Source of the DNA: GCA-2737725 sp965229355
GTDB lineage: Bacteria; Pseudomonadota; Alphaproteobacteria; Rhodospirillales; Rhodospirillaceae
NCBI GenBank assembly: GCA_965229355.1
Contig: OZ245869.1
Coordinates: 1,240,001 to 1,304,000 of the forward strand
DNA: 64,000 nucleotides
Reading direction: 5' to 3'
Both the position numbers and the translations under genes were made by a program. Within the stretch, counting starts at the first letter, position 1; every line of letters begins with the position of its first letter. The notes under the pieces are model-generated. The model did not search any database. It was not told the DNA's origin and was given only the letters and a program-made list of their open reading frames with translations. Below, piece after piece: positions 1-8,142 of this stretch.

Positions 1-1292
1 ACATAGGCGCAACGGTTGCCCCCCTGGCGTCAGAGCGCGGCAACACCGTTCAGATCGACATCTCACCTAACATCGAGAAAGCATTCTGTGGTGATGGAAA
101 GCGTTATCGCCAGGTTCTTATGAACCTCGTGGGGAATGCGAACAAGTTTACTGCAGAAGGTCGCATTCGCGTTCAGATCACGCAAAAGCAGATTGCGCTT
201 GATCGCTTCGAGATTTCGACACTGGTGAACGATACCGGTATAGGAATCTCTCCCGAAGCTGTTTCACAACTCTTTCAGCCCTTCGTGCAAGAAGATATTT
301 CGACGTCGCGTAAATTCGGCGGTACTGGCTTGGGGCTGGCCATCAGCAAACAACTCGTGGAATTGATGGGCGGTCGCATTTGGGTTGAGAGTGAACGAGG
401 GGTTGGATCCACATTCGGGTTCACTGTCGTTCTCGACCGAGGAAGCGCCGAGAACTGCGAGAAGTCGGCGATGGCGCCGCGTCTCGCATCATTGGCAGGG
501 TTTACATTACCGGTCGCGAACCGTCCGCTTAAAATTCTGCTCGCCGAGGACAATGATACAAATCGCATGCTGGTGGTGACGCTGCTATCGCGAATGACGC
601 ATGATATTACGGCCGTTGAAAACGGGGCGCTGGCTGTCGAAGAAATAAGAGATGGCGATTACGATCTTGTTCTGATGGATATGCAAATGCCTGTTATGGA
701 TGGGCCGACTGCTGTGCGACTTATTCGTGAGATGTCAGGCGATATTAGCAAAATTCCTATTATTGCCCTTACGGCTGACGCCTTATCCGACAGCGAAAAG
801 CGTTATCTTGCTCACGGCGTCAACGCTGTGGTGACGAAGCCCGTTGATTGGCGGCAACTCAACATGGAGATGGAAAGGTTGACCGATATTCAGGAAGAAC
901 AGCAAAACGGCAAGGGTCACGGATCAAATTCATCGGTGACATCAAGAGAGCAGTTTCCGGTTCTAGATGAGGACTTTCTCGGCGTTTTGGCCGAGGCGGC
1001 AGGGCTAAATGTTTTTGCACCCTTGCTCAGCAGCTTCATAAATAGCATCGCCACTTACGGCGACGATCTGCAAAGAACACAGACCGACATCGGCGCGGCG
1101 AAAAAGACGGCTCATGCGCTGAAGGGTATCACCGCTCAGTTTGGGGCTAAGCAATTAAGTGAGCTGGCACGAGAAATTGAGGTGGAAGCGCAGAACACGG
1201 ATGATGTTGTTAGCGTGCTTCCCCGCCTTAAGTCGCTCATCGATTTAACCACGCAGCAGGTAAAAGCGTGGGGCAAAAAACAAGTTCATTAG
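1..1292 (+). CDS. Hybrid sensor histidine kinase (5' truncated by window edge)
   Basis: The reading frame is open from base 3, so the start lies left of the window; about 429 residues are visible. They begin inside the kinase ATPase domain with an N-box (RQVLMNLVGNANKF), then DTGIGIS (G1) and GTGLGLAI (G2). A receiver domain follows (LLAEDNDTNR, phospho-acceptor Asp in LVLMDMQMPVMDG, Lys in VVTKPVDW). The C-terminus is an Hpt-type domain with the phospho-His in KKTAHALKGITAQFG. The protein is therefore a multistep phosphorelay kinase of the BarA/TorS architecture. It is followed 12 bases later by a lone receiver gene, probably co-transcribed. The sensor part is not visible, so the stimulus is unknown. 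The stretch reads more AT-rich than the rest of the window, and an orphan tRNA 3' half lies just downstream, so it may belong to an integrated element. Confidence 0.93.
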   Translation, partial: IGATVAPLASERGNTVQIDISPNIEKAFCGDGKRYRQVLMNLVGNANKFTAEGRIRVQITQKQIALDRFEISTLVNDTGIGISPEAVSQLFQPFVQEDISTSRKFGGTGLGLAISKQLVELMGGRIWVESERGVGSTFGFTVVLDRGSAENCEKSAMAPRLASLAGFTLPVANRPLKILLAEDNDTNRMLVVTLLSRMTHDITAVENGALAVEEIRDGDYDLVLMDMQMPVMDGPTAVRLIREMSGDISKIPIIALTADALSDSEKRYLAHGVNAVVTKPVDWRQLNMEMERLTDIQEEQQNGKGHGSNSSVTSREQFPVLDEDFLGVLAEAAGLNVFAPLLSSFINSIATYGDDLQRTQTDIGAAKKTAHALKGITAQFGAKQLSELAREIEVEAQNTDDVVSVLPRLKSLIDLTTQQVKAWGKKQVH

Positions 1293-1304
1293 GATTATTC
1301 AACA

Positions 1305-1799
1305 ATGACGAGTGCGAACGGAAATATCTTGCGGCCAACTGAGAGCCTAAGCGAACTCCATTATCTGATTGTGGATGATGACGATACGTTTCTTGATGTT
1401 TGCGAAACGCTCCTGAAGTCTCTTGGTGCAAAACTTATTACGCGCGCGCGCGATGGAGCCGGCGCTTACGATCTTTTGACACGACGCGACAGGGGCGCGG
1501 AGCGCGTTGTCGACTGCATTCTTTGCGATTACAGCATGAAGAATGGCAATGGCTTGCAATTGCTCAAAGCAATCAGGACGGGTCAGGTAAAAAATTTTCG
1601 GCCGGATGCTTGCTTTATCATTGTTACGGCAACCGCCGACACCAATATTGTCGCAATGGCTGCACAGTTGGACGTCAACGGTTGTCTCGTGAAGCCGCTC
1701 GAAATTGAAAGATTCAAAGCCACGATCGAGAAAGCGCGGAAACGCTACTTCATGGTAAATTCCACTCGATACCTGAGAGTTATCGTCCCCGAAGCCTAA
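1305..1799 (+). CDS. Single-domain response regulator (receiver only)
   Basis: A 164-residue protein that is essentially one CheY-like receiver: acidic pocket IVDDDDT, phospho-acceptor Asp in DCILCDYSMKNGNG, Thr in IIVTATAD and Lys in GCLVKPLEI. There is no output domain; about 15 residues precede the fold and a short basic tail follows it. It sits 12 bases after the hybrid kinase and probably exchanges phosphate with that protein's Hpt domain. Such lone receivers act by protein contact or as phosphate sinks; the target cannot be told from sequence. Confidence 0.88.
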   Translation: MTSANGNILRPTESLSELHYLIVDDDDTFLDVCETLLKSLGAKLITRARDGAGAYDLLTRRDRGAERVVDCILCDYSMKNGNGLQLLKAIRTGQVKNFRPDACFIIVTATADTNIVAMAAQLDVNGCLVKPLEIERFKATIEKARKRYFMVNSTRYLRVIVPEA

Positions 1800-2171
1800 A
1801 GTCGCCTTGATTTGCGCTCCAATGAAATGTCTTGGGGCTTGTTTGAGTATGTTTGACAGCCGTACAACAGGACACAGCGGTGGACACAGGCTGGCTTAGT
1901 ATATTGATATATATGATAAACAACGCTCTTAAAATCCGTTGTTCGGTAACGGACGTGCCGGTTCAAGTCCGGCCGAGGGCACCAATTTTACTTAGTGAGC
2001 GAAGCGAATTTAGGAAAATTGAGTGCCACGGAGGACCGCGCGAGCGGTCCGAGTAGGCACCACGCTTAGCTTTCATTAACGAGGCTTGCCGAGTTTAGGA
2101 AAGCTTGCGCCCTGCGCGTCTTGCGCGCAGGTGACAGCTAGCTCAGTGACTGCCACCAGTGCGCATGCCCC
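1800..2171. other. Intergenic region with tRNA remnant and small hairpins
   Basis: No protein gene is supported here. It holds the 3' half of a tRNA-Leu (entered separately) followed by GC-rich hairpins: one of 7 bp (arms GGACCGC and GCGGTCC) near 2034-2051, and another of 7 bp (arms CTGCGCG and CGCGCAG) near 2113-2131. Two related stretches containing AGTTTAGGAAA or AATTTAGGAAA occur near 2009 and 2092, suggesting short repeated elements. An open frame across the tRNA fragment looks spurious. Confidence 0.6.
1928..1984 (+). tRNA. 3' half of tRNA-Leu(UAA), remnant or attachment site
   Basis: Bases 1928-1934 read as a Leu anticodon loop (CTTAAAA, anticodon TAA). Then come a class II variable arm, a perfect T-arm (GCCGG TTCAAGT CCGGC at 1957-1973), the 3' acceptor strand CGAGGGC, discriminator A and encoded CCA (1982-1984). 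The matching 5' acceptor strand GCCCTCG and the D-arm are absent upstream, and the 5' anticodon stem is only partly complementary. This is not a functional gene. Integrases that use a tRNA 3' end leave an intact tRNA at one end of the element and such a 3' copy at the other, so this is best read as an att site whose intact partner lies left of the window. Confidence 0.8.
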
Positions 2172-3968
2172 CTACTTCTTCTTCGCCGTCACATAGGCAT
2201 TCACGCGCGCTTCCAACAAACCTAAAGGAAGAGCGCCATCCAGCAGCACGGCATCGTGGAAATCTTTGATGTCGAATTGAGCGCCTAGCGCTTCGCGCGC
2301 CTTGGCTCGCAGCTCGATAATTTTGAGATGCCCCATTTTGTAGCTGGTGGCTTGGCCGGGGTTGGTGAGGTAGCGGTCAATCTCACGGCCTGCGTCCAGA
2401 TCAGACAACAGACTGTTGTCTTTCAAGAAGGCTAACGCTTTTTCGCGGCTCCACTTTTTGGCGTGCATACCGGTATCAACCACCAAACGCGAAGCACGCC
2501 ATAGCTCTGAGGCCAAGCGGCAAAGATCGGCATAAGGGTCTTGGTAGAAGCCCATTTCTTTGGCGAGCTCTTCCGCATAAAGGCCCCAGCCTTCGGTGTA
2601 AGCACCGGGGCCGTTGAAGCGGCGGATTTTCGGCATACCGGTTTGTTCTTGCGCCAAACTGATTTGGAAGTGATGACCCGGCGCGCCTTCGTGATAGCTC
2701 ACATCTTCCACATGAGGTTTCAAGGTTTGTGAAAGATCCGCCAAGTTGAAATACACAATGCCAGGGCGCGCACCATCAGGCGTGCCGCGATTGTAAAATG
2801 CGATGCTGGCGGTCGCTTCGCGCCACTTTTCAACCGCGCGAACTTCTAATGGCGCTTTCGGCAAACGGCTGAAGTACATCGGCGCTTTGGCCATCACTTG
2901 CGCAATGAAGCCACGCGCATCGGTTAAATACTGTTCGCGGCCTGCATCGGTATTTGGATAGTGAAATTCGGGCGCGGTGCGCACATGAGTTAGTAATTCT
3001 TGCAAAGTGCCTTTGAAACCAACTTTCATGCGGATCGCTTCCATTTGCTTGCGGATGCGATCTACCTCGCTCAAACCAGTTTGGTGAATCTGCTCGGCCG
3101 TTTGGCCTGTAGTGGTCCAGTTTTTCAAACGGTTGGCATAAAACGCATCGCCATTGGGTAAGCGCCATACGCCATCATTGGGGCCTGCACGCTTTGCAGC
3201 AGCTTCAAGCCCCGCAATCATTTTCTCGTAACCGCGTTTGAAGGGCCCTGTAAGTGCGGCTTTGCCGTCATCGAGCAATTTTGTTTTTGTCGCAGCGTCA
3301 GCATCTAACTTTTCAACCTTGGCTTTGAAGTCAGCCCACAGCGCCACGTCTTTGCCGTCGGTGAACGGCGCCCCAGCCATCACATTGCGTGCATCTTTAA
3401 TGGCGGGGGCAAAGACTAACTCTGGCGTCAACGTGCCTTTGTTGGTGCGGTCGGCAAAGTCAGCCGCAATTTCGCCCATGACGCGCTCAACATCTTTAAT
3501 GCGCGCCACGTAGTCTTGCGCATCCTTTAGACTGTCAACGCGATGGTTGTTGATCAGGAATACCGGCAAGTTACTGGTGGGCGTGCCGTTGGCGGCAAAA
3601 ATGAAATCGTGCGATTCCCATTTGTGATTCTCGATGGCTTGCGTGGCTTGCCACTCAAACACTGCGTACGACAGCTTGCCCTGATCGCCCAGCTTGGCCA
3701 CATCGAAGTCGCGCTTCATGGCATCGAGTTGCGACTGCGCGAGATCGGCCAAACGCTGATCTCCTGCGGGTGTGTAATCGTTTAAGCGGTCATAGCCCGT
3801 CTTAAGACCCAAGCTGGTCATGAGCTGCGGTTGAAGTCCGGCCCGATCATCAAACGCTTTATCTAAAAACGCGTTCAGCCGCGCGTCATCAGATGTCTGT
3901 GCAAACCCCAGTGATGTCGAGACACAAAGGGCCGTCACGGCGGCCGCGCAAATTCGTGTGAGCTTCAT
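2172..3968 (-). CDS. Exported DUF885 family protein (putative metallopeptidase)
   Basis: A 598-residue protein with a Sec signal peptide (about residues 1-23, ending GFAQ) and a full-length DUF885 domain. The family hallmark HEGAPGHH is at residues 426-433; in this gluzincin-like family the His and Glu residues are thought to bind zinc and act in catalysis. The start has a strong ribosome site (GGGGAGGG). It is probably a periplasmic peptidase-like enzyme, substrate unknown. It stands alone, downstream of katG in the same direction but separated from it by a katG terminator. Confidence 0.88.
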   Translation of the reverse strand: MKLTRICAAAVTALCVSTSLGFAQTSDDARLNAFLDKAFDDRAGLQPQLMTSLGLKTGYDRLNDYTPAGDQRLADLAQSQLDAMKRDFDVAKLGDQGKLSYAVFEWQATQAIENHKWESHDFIFAANGTPTSNLPVFLINNHRVDSLKDAQDYVARIKDVERVMGEIAADFADRTNKGTLTPELVFAPAIKDARNVMAGAPFTDGKDVALWADFKAKVEKLDADAATKTKLLDDGKAALTGPFKRGYEKMIAGLEAAAKRAGPNDGVWRLPNGDAFYANRLKNWTTTGQTAEQIHQTGLSEVDRIRKQMEAIRMKVGFKGTLQELLTHVRTAPEFHYPNTDAGREQYLTDARGFIAQVMAKAPMYFSRLPKAPLEVRAVEKWREATASIAFYNRGTPDGARPGIVYFNLADLSQTLKPHVEDVSYHEGAPGHHFQISLAQEQTGMPKIRRFNGPGAYTEGWGLYAEELAKEMGFYQDPYADLCRLASELWRASRLVVDTGMHAKKWSREKALAFLKDNSLLSDLDAGREIDRYLTNPGQATSYKMGHLKIIELRAKAREALGAQFDIKDFHDAVLLDGALPLGLLEARVNAYVTAKKK

Positions 3969-4065
3969 ATCAAGGCCCTCCCCAGAGCCATGTGTAAAAA
4001 TGTCTTAGTGCAAAGCTAAAGCATTTTTCGGGCGGCGGGATAGGGCCAAATATCGAGTCGCGCGC

Positions 4066-4104
4066 AAAAGAAAACGGGCGCTGGCTGCAACCTGCCAGCG
4101 CCCG
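4066..4104 (-). terminator. Rho-independent terminator of katG
   Basis: An 11-bp perfect stem (CGGGCGCTGGC at 4075-4085 with its complement at 4094-4104) and 8-base loop. On the minus strand it is followed by a T-rich run at 4066-4074. It lies about 30 bases after the katG stop. Confidence 0.88.
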
Positions 4105-4134
4105 CTCTTAAGGCACGCTATATCGGTTCAGTAA

Positions 4135-6417
4135 TTAGGCGAGATCGAAGCGATCTGCGTTCATCACTTTGGTCCAAGCCGCGACGAAGTCATTCACGAA
4201 CTTCGTCTTGTTATCGTTCTGCGCATACACCTCGGCCAAGGCCCGCAATTGCGAGTTTGAACCGAATACCAAGTCAACGCGCGTGGCAGTCCACTTGGTC
4301 ACTTCAGTTTTGCGATCACGGCCTTCGAACACTTCACCGGTTTGCGATGTCGGACGCCACACCGTGTTGATGTCCATCAGCGTCACAAAGAAATCATTGG
4401 TCAGCTGACCAACATGCTGCGTGAACACGCCATGCTTGGAGCCGTTGGCATTGGCCCCCAACACACGCAAGCCACCCACCAGTACCGTCATTTCCGGCGC
4501 GCTGAGTCTTAACAGTTGCGCTTTATCCAACAGCATTTCTTCCGGCGGCAGAACGTAAGCCGCCTTCTGATAGTTGCGGAAACCGTCAGCTTCGGGCTCT
4601 AAGAAGCCAAACGACGCCACATCGGTTTGGGCTTGCGTGGCATCAACCCGGCCCGGCGTGAATGGCACGGTGATGGTTTGGCCTGCAGCTTTAGCCGCTT
4701 GCTCAATACCAACCGCACCGCCCAGCACGATCAAATCAGCGACCGAGACTTTCTTGGGGCCTTTGTTGAACGCCTTTTGGATGCTTTCCAACTTCGCAAT
4801 CACTTTTGATAATTGCTTCGGTTGGTTGACGGCCCAATCCTTCTGTGGGGCCAAGCGAATACGCGCGCCGTTTGCACCACCGCGCTTGTCTGACCCACGG
4901 AAAGTCGAAGCCGATGCCCACGCCGTTGACACCAATTCAGCAACCGACAAACCGCTTTCGGCAATCTTGGCTTTCAAGCTTGCGATGTCAGCCGCATCAA
5001 TGACTGCACCGTCATGCGCAGGCAACGGATCTTGCCAGATCAAATCTTCCTTGGGCACTTCCGGGCCGAGGTAGCGCACTTTCGGACCCATATCGCGGTG
5101 CGTCAGCTTGAACCACGCACGCGCAAAGGCGTCTTGAAACGCAGCCGGGTCTTTATGGAAGCGGCGCGAAATTTTTTCGTAAGCCGGGTCCATCTTCAGT
5201 GACAAGTCAGCGGTCGTCATCATCGGTGGTGCGACCTTTGACGGATCGTGCGCGTCGGGGATTAAGTCTTCGCCCTTCACATTTTTAGGAATCCACTGAT
5301 GCGCGCCCGACGGGCTTTTGGTCAGTTCCCAATCATATTTAAACAACATATCGAAGTAGCCGTTGTCCCACTTGGTGGGGTTCGGCTTCCACGCGCCTTC
5401 GATGCCGCTTGAAGTCGTGTGCACGCCTTTGCCGGTGCCGAGTTTGTTGGCCCAGCCCAAGCCTTGCTGTTCGATCGGAGCAGCTTCAGGGTCAGCGCCC
5501 ACTAACTTCGGATCACCCGCACCGTGTGCTTTACCGAATGTGTGACCACCCGCTACCAGAGCCACGGTTTCTTCATCGTTCATACCCATGCGACCGAAGG
5601 TTTCGCGCACGTCGCGGCCAGAGGCGACCGGGTCAGGTTTGCCATCCGGGCCTTCCGGGTTCACGTAGATCAAACCCATTTGCACCGCGGCTAATGGATT
5701 TTCGAGCTGACGATCACCGGCGTAGCGCTTGTTGCCCAGCCATTCGGTTTCTGAACCCCAGTAGATGTCTTCTTCTGGCTGCCAGATATCAACACGACCA
5801 CCGCCGAAGCCGAAGGTTTTGAAACCCATCGACTCTAATGCGACATTCCCAGTCAAAATCATCAAGTCGGCCCACGAGATTTGGTTGCCGTACTTTTGTT
5901 TAATCGGCCACAACAGGCGGCGTGCTTTATCCAGGTTGACGTTATCGGGCCAGCTGTTCAGCGGCGTGAAGCGTTGATTGCCGGTACCGCCACCACCACG
6001 GCCGTCACCACTGCGATACGTGCCCGCACTGTGCCACGCCATACGGATGAACAAACCACCGTAGTGGCCCCAATCCGCTGGCCACCAGTCTTGCGATGAT
6101 GTCATCAACACGCGCAGATCGTTTTTCAATGCCGCGTAATCGAGCTTCTTGAACTCAGCCGTATAATTGAAGTTTGGACCCATCGGGTTCGAGGCGGGCG
6201 CATGTTGATGCAGAATGTTTAAGTTCAGCGCTTTGGGCCACCACTTATGATTCTGCGCACCGTTATCGCCCATAGATCCCACAGAGACATCTCCTGTTTG
6301 TGTTGCAGCTGACGCGGACGCCGATGCAACTGTTGCCGCTGCGGCCAATGCTGTCGTCGCAGATAACGCACCGCGACGGCTGGTTGATGAGAAAGGACAT
6401 TTTGATTCGCTCGACAT
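4135..6417 (-). CDS. katG: Catalase-peroxidase KatG with twin-arginine-like signal
   Basis: A haem catalase-peroxidase of about 760 residues that removes H2O2. Both class I peroxidase halves are present. The distal site is RMAWHSAGTYR; the adduct Tyr is in LIYVNPEGP and the adduct Met in FGRMGMNDEE; the proximal His is in VAGGHTFGKAHGAGD. I choose ATG 6417 because AAAGGAAA precedes it; a longer frame to 6486 lacks such a site. The N-terminus is unusual: SRRGALS followed by an Ala-rich hydrophobic stretch ending ASASA looks like a Tat signal, so the enzyme may be periplasmic. Immediately after it the normal KatG N-terminus begins (HKWWPKALNLNILHQH). An Irr-like box lies about 90 bases upstream, suggesting iron/haem-linked control. 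Confidence 0.96.
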   Translation of the reverse strand: MSSESKCPFSSTSRRGALSATTALAAAATVASASASAATQTGDVSVGSMGDNGAQNHKWWPKALNLNILHQHAPASNPMGPNFNYTAEFKKLDYAALKNDLRVLMTSSQDWWPADWGHYGGLFIRMAWHSAGTYRSGDGRGGGGTGNQRFTPLNSWPDNVNLDKARRLLWPIKQKYGNQISWADLMILTGNVALESMGFKTFGFGGGRVDIWQPEEDIYWGSETEWLGNKRYAGDRQLENPLAAVQMGLIYVNPEGPDGKPDPVASGRDVRETFGRMGMNDEETVALVAGGHTFGKAHGAGDPKLVGADPEAAPIEQQGLGWANKLGTGKGVHTTSSGIEGAWKPNPTKWDNGYFDMLFKYDWELTKSPSGAHQWIPKNVKGEDLIPDAHDPSKVAPPMMTTADLSLKMDPAYEKISRRFHKDPAAFQDAFARAWFKLTHRDMGPKVRYLGPEVPKEDLIWQDPLPAHDGAVIDAADIASLKAKIAESGLSVAELVSTAWASASTFRGSDKRGGANGARIRLAPQKDWAVNQPKQLSKVIAKLESIQKAFNKGPKKVSVADLIVLGGAVGIEQAAKAAGQTITVPFTPGRVDATQAQTDVASFGFLEPEADGFRNYQKAAYVLPPEEMLLDKAQLLRLSAPEMTVLVGGLRVLGANANGSKHGVFTQHVGQLTNDFFVTLMDINTVWRPTSQTGEVFEGRDRKTEVTKWTATRVDLVFGSNSQLRALAEVYAQNDNKTKFVNDFVAAWTKVMNADRFDLA

Positions 6418-6836
6418 TGCATTTTCCTTTTGTGGAACGAGATTTGAAGTTCGTTCGAAACCCACACACAAAAGCGCACAAAGCACGAGGCGCTCTTTTT
6501 TGTAGTTTTGAATAATTCTAAACTAGTTGGGAAAGAAGATCGGCGTCAATAGCCAGCGTTGCATAAGTTTATCGCGCATCATGCGTGCGTAGGACAAATC
6601 AAGTTTTTCGATGATGTCTGCAAAGAAATTCGATTAGCGAATTTTGAAAACCCGCTCGCGCGCATCATGTGCAAACGCACATCCAAGAATGTGTATGTGT
6701 GCGCTCGCGGCAGAGCAGGCGCAGCATCGTTGCGACATTGCCCGCGCAACTTCGTTGCGACATTGCCCGCGCAACTTCGTTGCGACAAAACAGTCGCAAT
6801 AATGTGATGCAGAAATAGCGTTAAGGCTGCGCCTTT
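6418..6836. other. katG upstream region with short tandem repeats
   Basis: No convincing gene. Besides the Irr-like box it contains a small perfect inverted repeat (ATGTGC-AAAC-GCACAT, 6667-6682) and a 25-base unit (beginning GTTGCGACATTGCCCGCGCA) repeated at 6729 and 6754, with a partial third copy at 6779. Short frames here have repeat-driven, low-quality translations. Confidence 0.6.
6506..6522 (-). promoter_or_regulatory. Candidate Irr/ICE box (Fur-family site) of katG
   Basis: The 17-mer TTTTGAATAATTCTAAA is an almost perfect dyad and matches the alphaproteobacterial Irr iron-control element, recalled here as TTTRGAAYNRTTCYAAA, at all but one position. It lies about 90 bases before the katG ATG, a promoter-like distance. 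Irr is a Fur-family regulator responding to haem; a PerR-like Fur-family protein could read the same dyad. Confidence 0.6.
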
Positions 6837-7751
6837 TTAAGAGAGCGCGCTTGTACGACTGGGGCGAATAAAAATGTTCTCAAGTTCAAAGCGGTGAATC
6901 TTGGCTGGCTCATCCAACGCGGCCATCACCGCCGCACCATCAATGTAAGAGAAGCCCGCGCCGATCGCGCCCATCAGCACCGAGCGTGTGGAGGCATCGG
7001 CGACGTAGGTCTGCAAACCCGCCTTCTCGGCGAGTGCGACAAAGCCGTTGATGTAACGCATGAACTCGGCCTCGCTGCAATTGTACTCCGCGCGTGAGAC
7101 GCCGACCGCGACAACGCTCTGTGTTTTCAAATCTTCGAAGCATGCTGTCTCCAATCCGGTGCGCACAAACACGCTGCGGCATCGCCCTTTGAAATAGCCC
7201 ATAATTTCACGACTGCGAAAGCGCGAGACATTAGGTGGGTAACCAACAATTTCACAGACCAGAAACTGACGGAACGCTTGCGGAATACGCGTGAGCGCAT
7301 CCACAAAAGCCGACAAGTATTTGGGTTGATTGATCGTCGAGAAGTGCACCGGCACCACCATGATGGCTGGTGATGCATTTTCGATCAGTTCCCGCACTAC
7401 CGCAGGCACGCGCAGCATGGCTGTCACATCAACGCTCGCTTTCAGCAAGCTCAAATCCAGATTAGCCGCAGCAAAAGCTTGTTCGTTGCAGGTGGTTTTG
7501 TGTTTGTGTAAGCGCGGTACAAAACGATACCCGGTCACAAATTCCTTGGCCAAATTCCAAATTGGTTGGAACTCAATCTTCAGCGACCGATGGACATAGG
7601 CCATATCGCCATTTGTGGTGAGTTCTTCCAGCTTCAGTACACCAGGCGGGCTCATCATTTTGATCGCATCGGTCGCAAGCTTCTGACGCTCGGATGATGG
7701 GACGGCGTTTGTGGCGGCCGGAGGACGGCGAAGAGTGGCTGCGGGTTGCAT
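6837..7751 (-). CDS. Degenerate EAL-domain-like protein
   Basis: A 304-residue protein, last gene of an apparent three-gene run, starting two bases after the receiver gene. From about residue 57 it resembles the EAL fold: FQPIWNLAKEFVTGYRF matches the usual YQPI..L..G.E start, and AEKAGLQTYVADASTRSVL occupies the place of the AEGVE region. The catalytic EAL signature, the DDFG loop and the metal-binding Glu/Asp residues are not visible. It is therefore probably not an active c-di-GMP phosphodiesterase and may be a c-di-GMP or protein-binding adaptor. The first 50 residues look disordered. Assignment rests on weak resemblance plus context. Confidence 0.6.
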   Translation of the reverse strand: MQPAATLRRPPAATNAVPSSERQKLATDAIKMMSPPGVLKLEELTTNGDMAYVHRSLKIEFQPIWNLAKEFVTGYRFVPRLHKHKTTCNEQAFAAANLDLSLLKASVDVTAMLRVPAVVRELIENASPAIMVVPVHFSTINQPKYLSAFVDALTRIPQAFRQFLVCEIVGYPPNVSRFRSREIMGYFKGRCRSVFVRTGLETACFEDLKTQSVVAVGVSRAEYNCSEAEFMRYINGFVALAEKAGLQTYVADASTRSVLMGAIGAGFSYIDGAAVMAALDEPAKIHRFELENIFIRPSRTSALS

Positions 7752-7753
7752 GA

Positions 7754-8134
7754 TTAGGCCGCCATTTTGCGAATTTGCGACACGATCATCGCTGGATCGA
7801 AAGGTTTACGGAACGTCGCATCAGCGCCGATTTTTTGCGCCAGCAATAAGAAGTCGTCGTTACGAATGCGACCGCCACCAGAGATCGCGATAATTTTTTG
7901 TTGAGGGTGTGTTTTACGAATCTCCATGATCGTCTCAATACCTTCTTTTTCGGGCATGATGATGTCGATCACGATCACGTCGACAGGTTGCTTACTCAGT
8001 TCGGCCAAGCATTCAACGCCGTTACACGCTTCAACGACCTGAAGACCTGCTGTGGTCAAGGCATCAGCCAGCATTTCGCGCACCATGTCATCGTCGTCGG
8101 TCAGAAGGACTTTTAAGGATTTATTGTCGGTCAT
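7754..8134 (-). CDS. Single-domain response regulator (CheY-like)
   Basis: A receiver-only protein of about 126 residues: LLTDDDDMV acidic pocket, phospho-acceptor Asp in VIVIDIIMPEKEGIE, Ser in IAISGGGRI and Lys in ATFRKPFDP. I take the ATG at 8134; an alternative TTG at 8146 would overlap the stop of the upstream gene by a few bases, and neither has a clear ribosome site. It lies between a receiver-EAL gene and a degenerate EAL gene, so it probably carries phosphate from the nearby hybrid kinase to the c-di-GMP module. Confidence 0.87.
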   Translation of the reverse strand: MTDNKSLKVLLTDDDDMVREMLADALTTAGLQVVEACNGVECLAELSKQPVDVIVIDIIMPEKEGIETIMEIRKTHPQQKIIAISGGGRIRNDDFLLLAQKIGADATFRKPFDPAMIVSQIRKMAA

Positions 8135-8142
8135 GGCACGGC

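Noticed and set aside
1853..2056. 67-codon frame across the tRNA fragment
   Set aside because: It reads through the tRNA-Leu remnant and repeat DNA; no protein features.
6729..6786. Possible CRISPR array
   Set aside because: Units abut directly with no spacers and only about 2.3 copies; no cas genes.
6559..6807. 82-codon frame upstream of katG
   Set aside because: Composed largely of tandem repeats; no conserved features.
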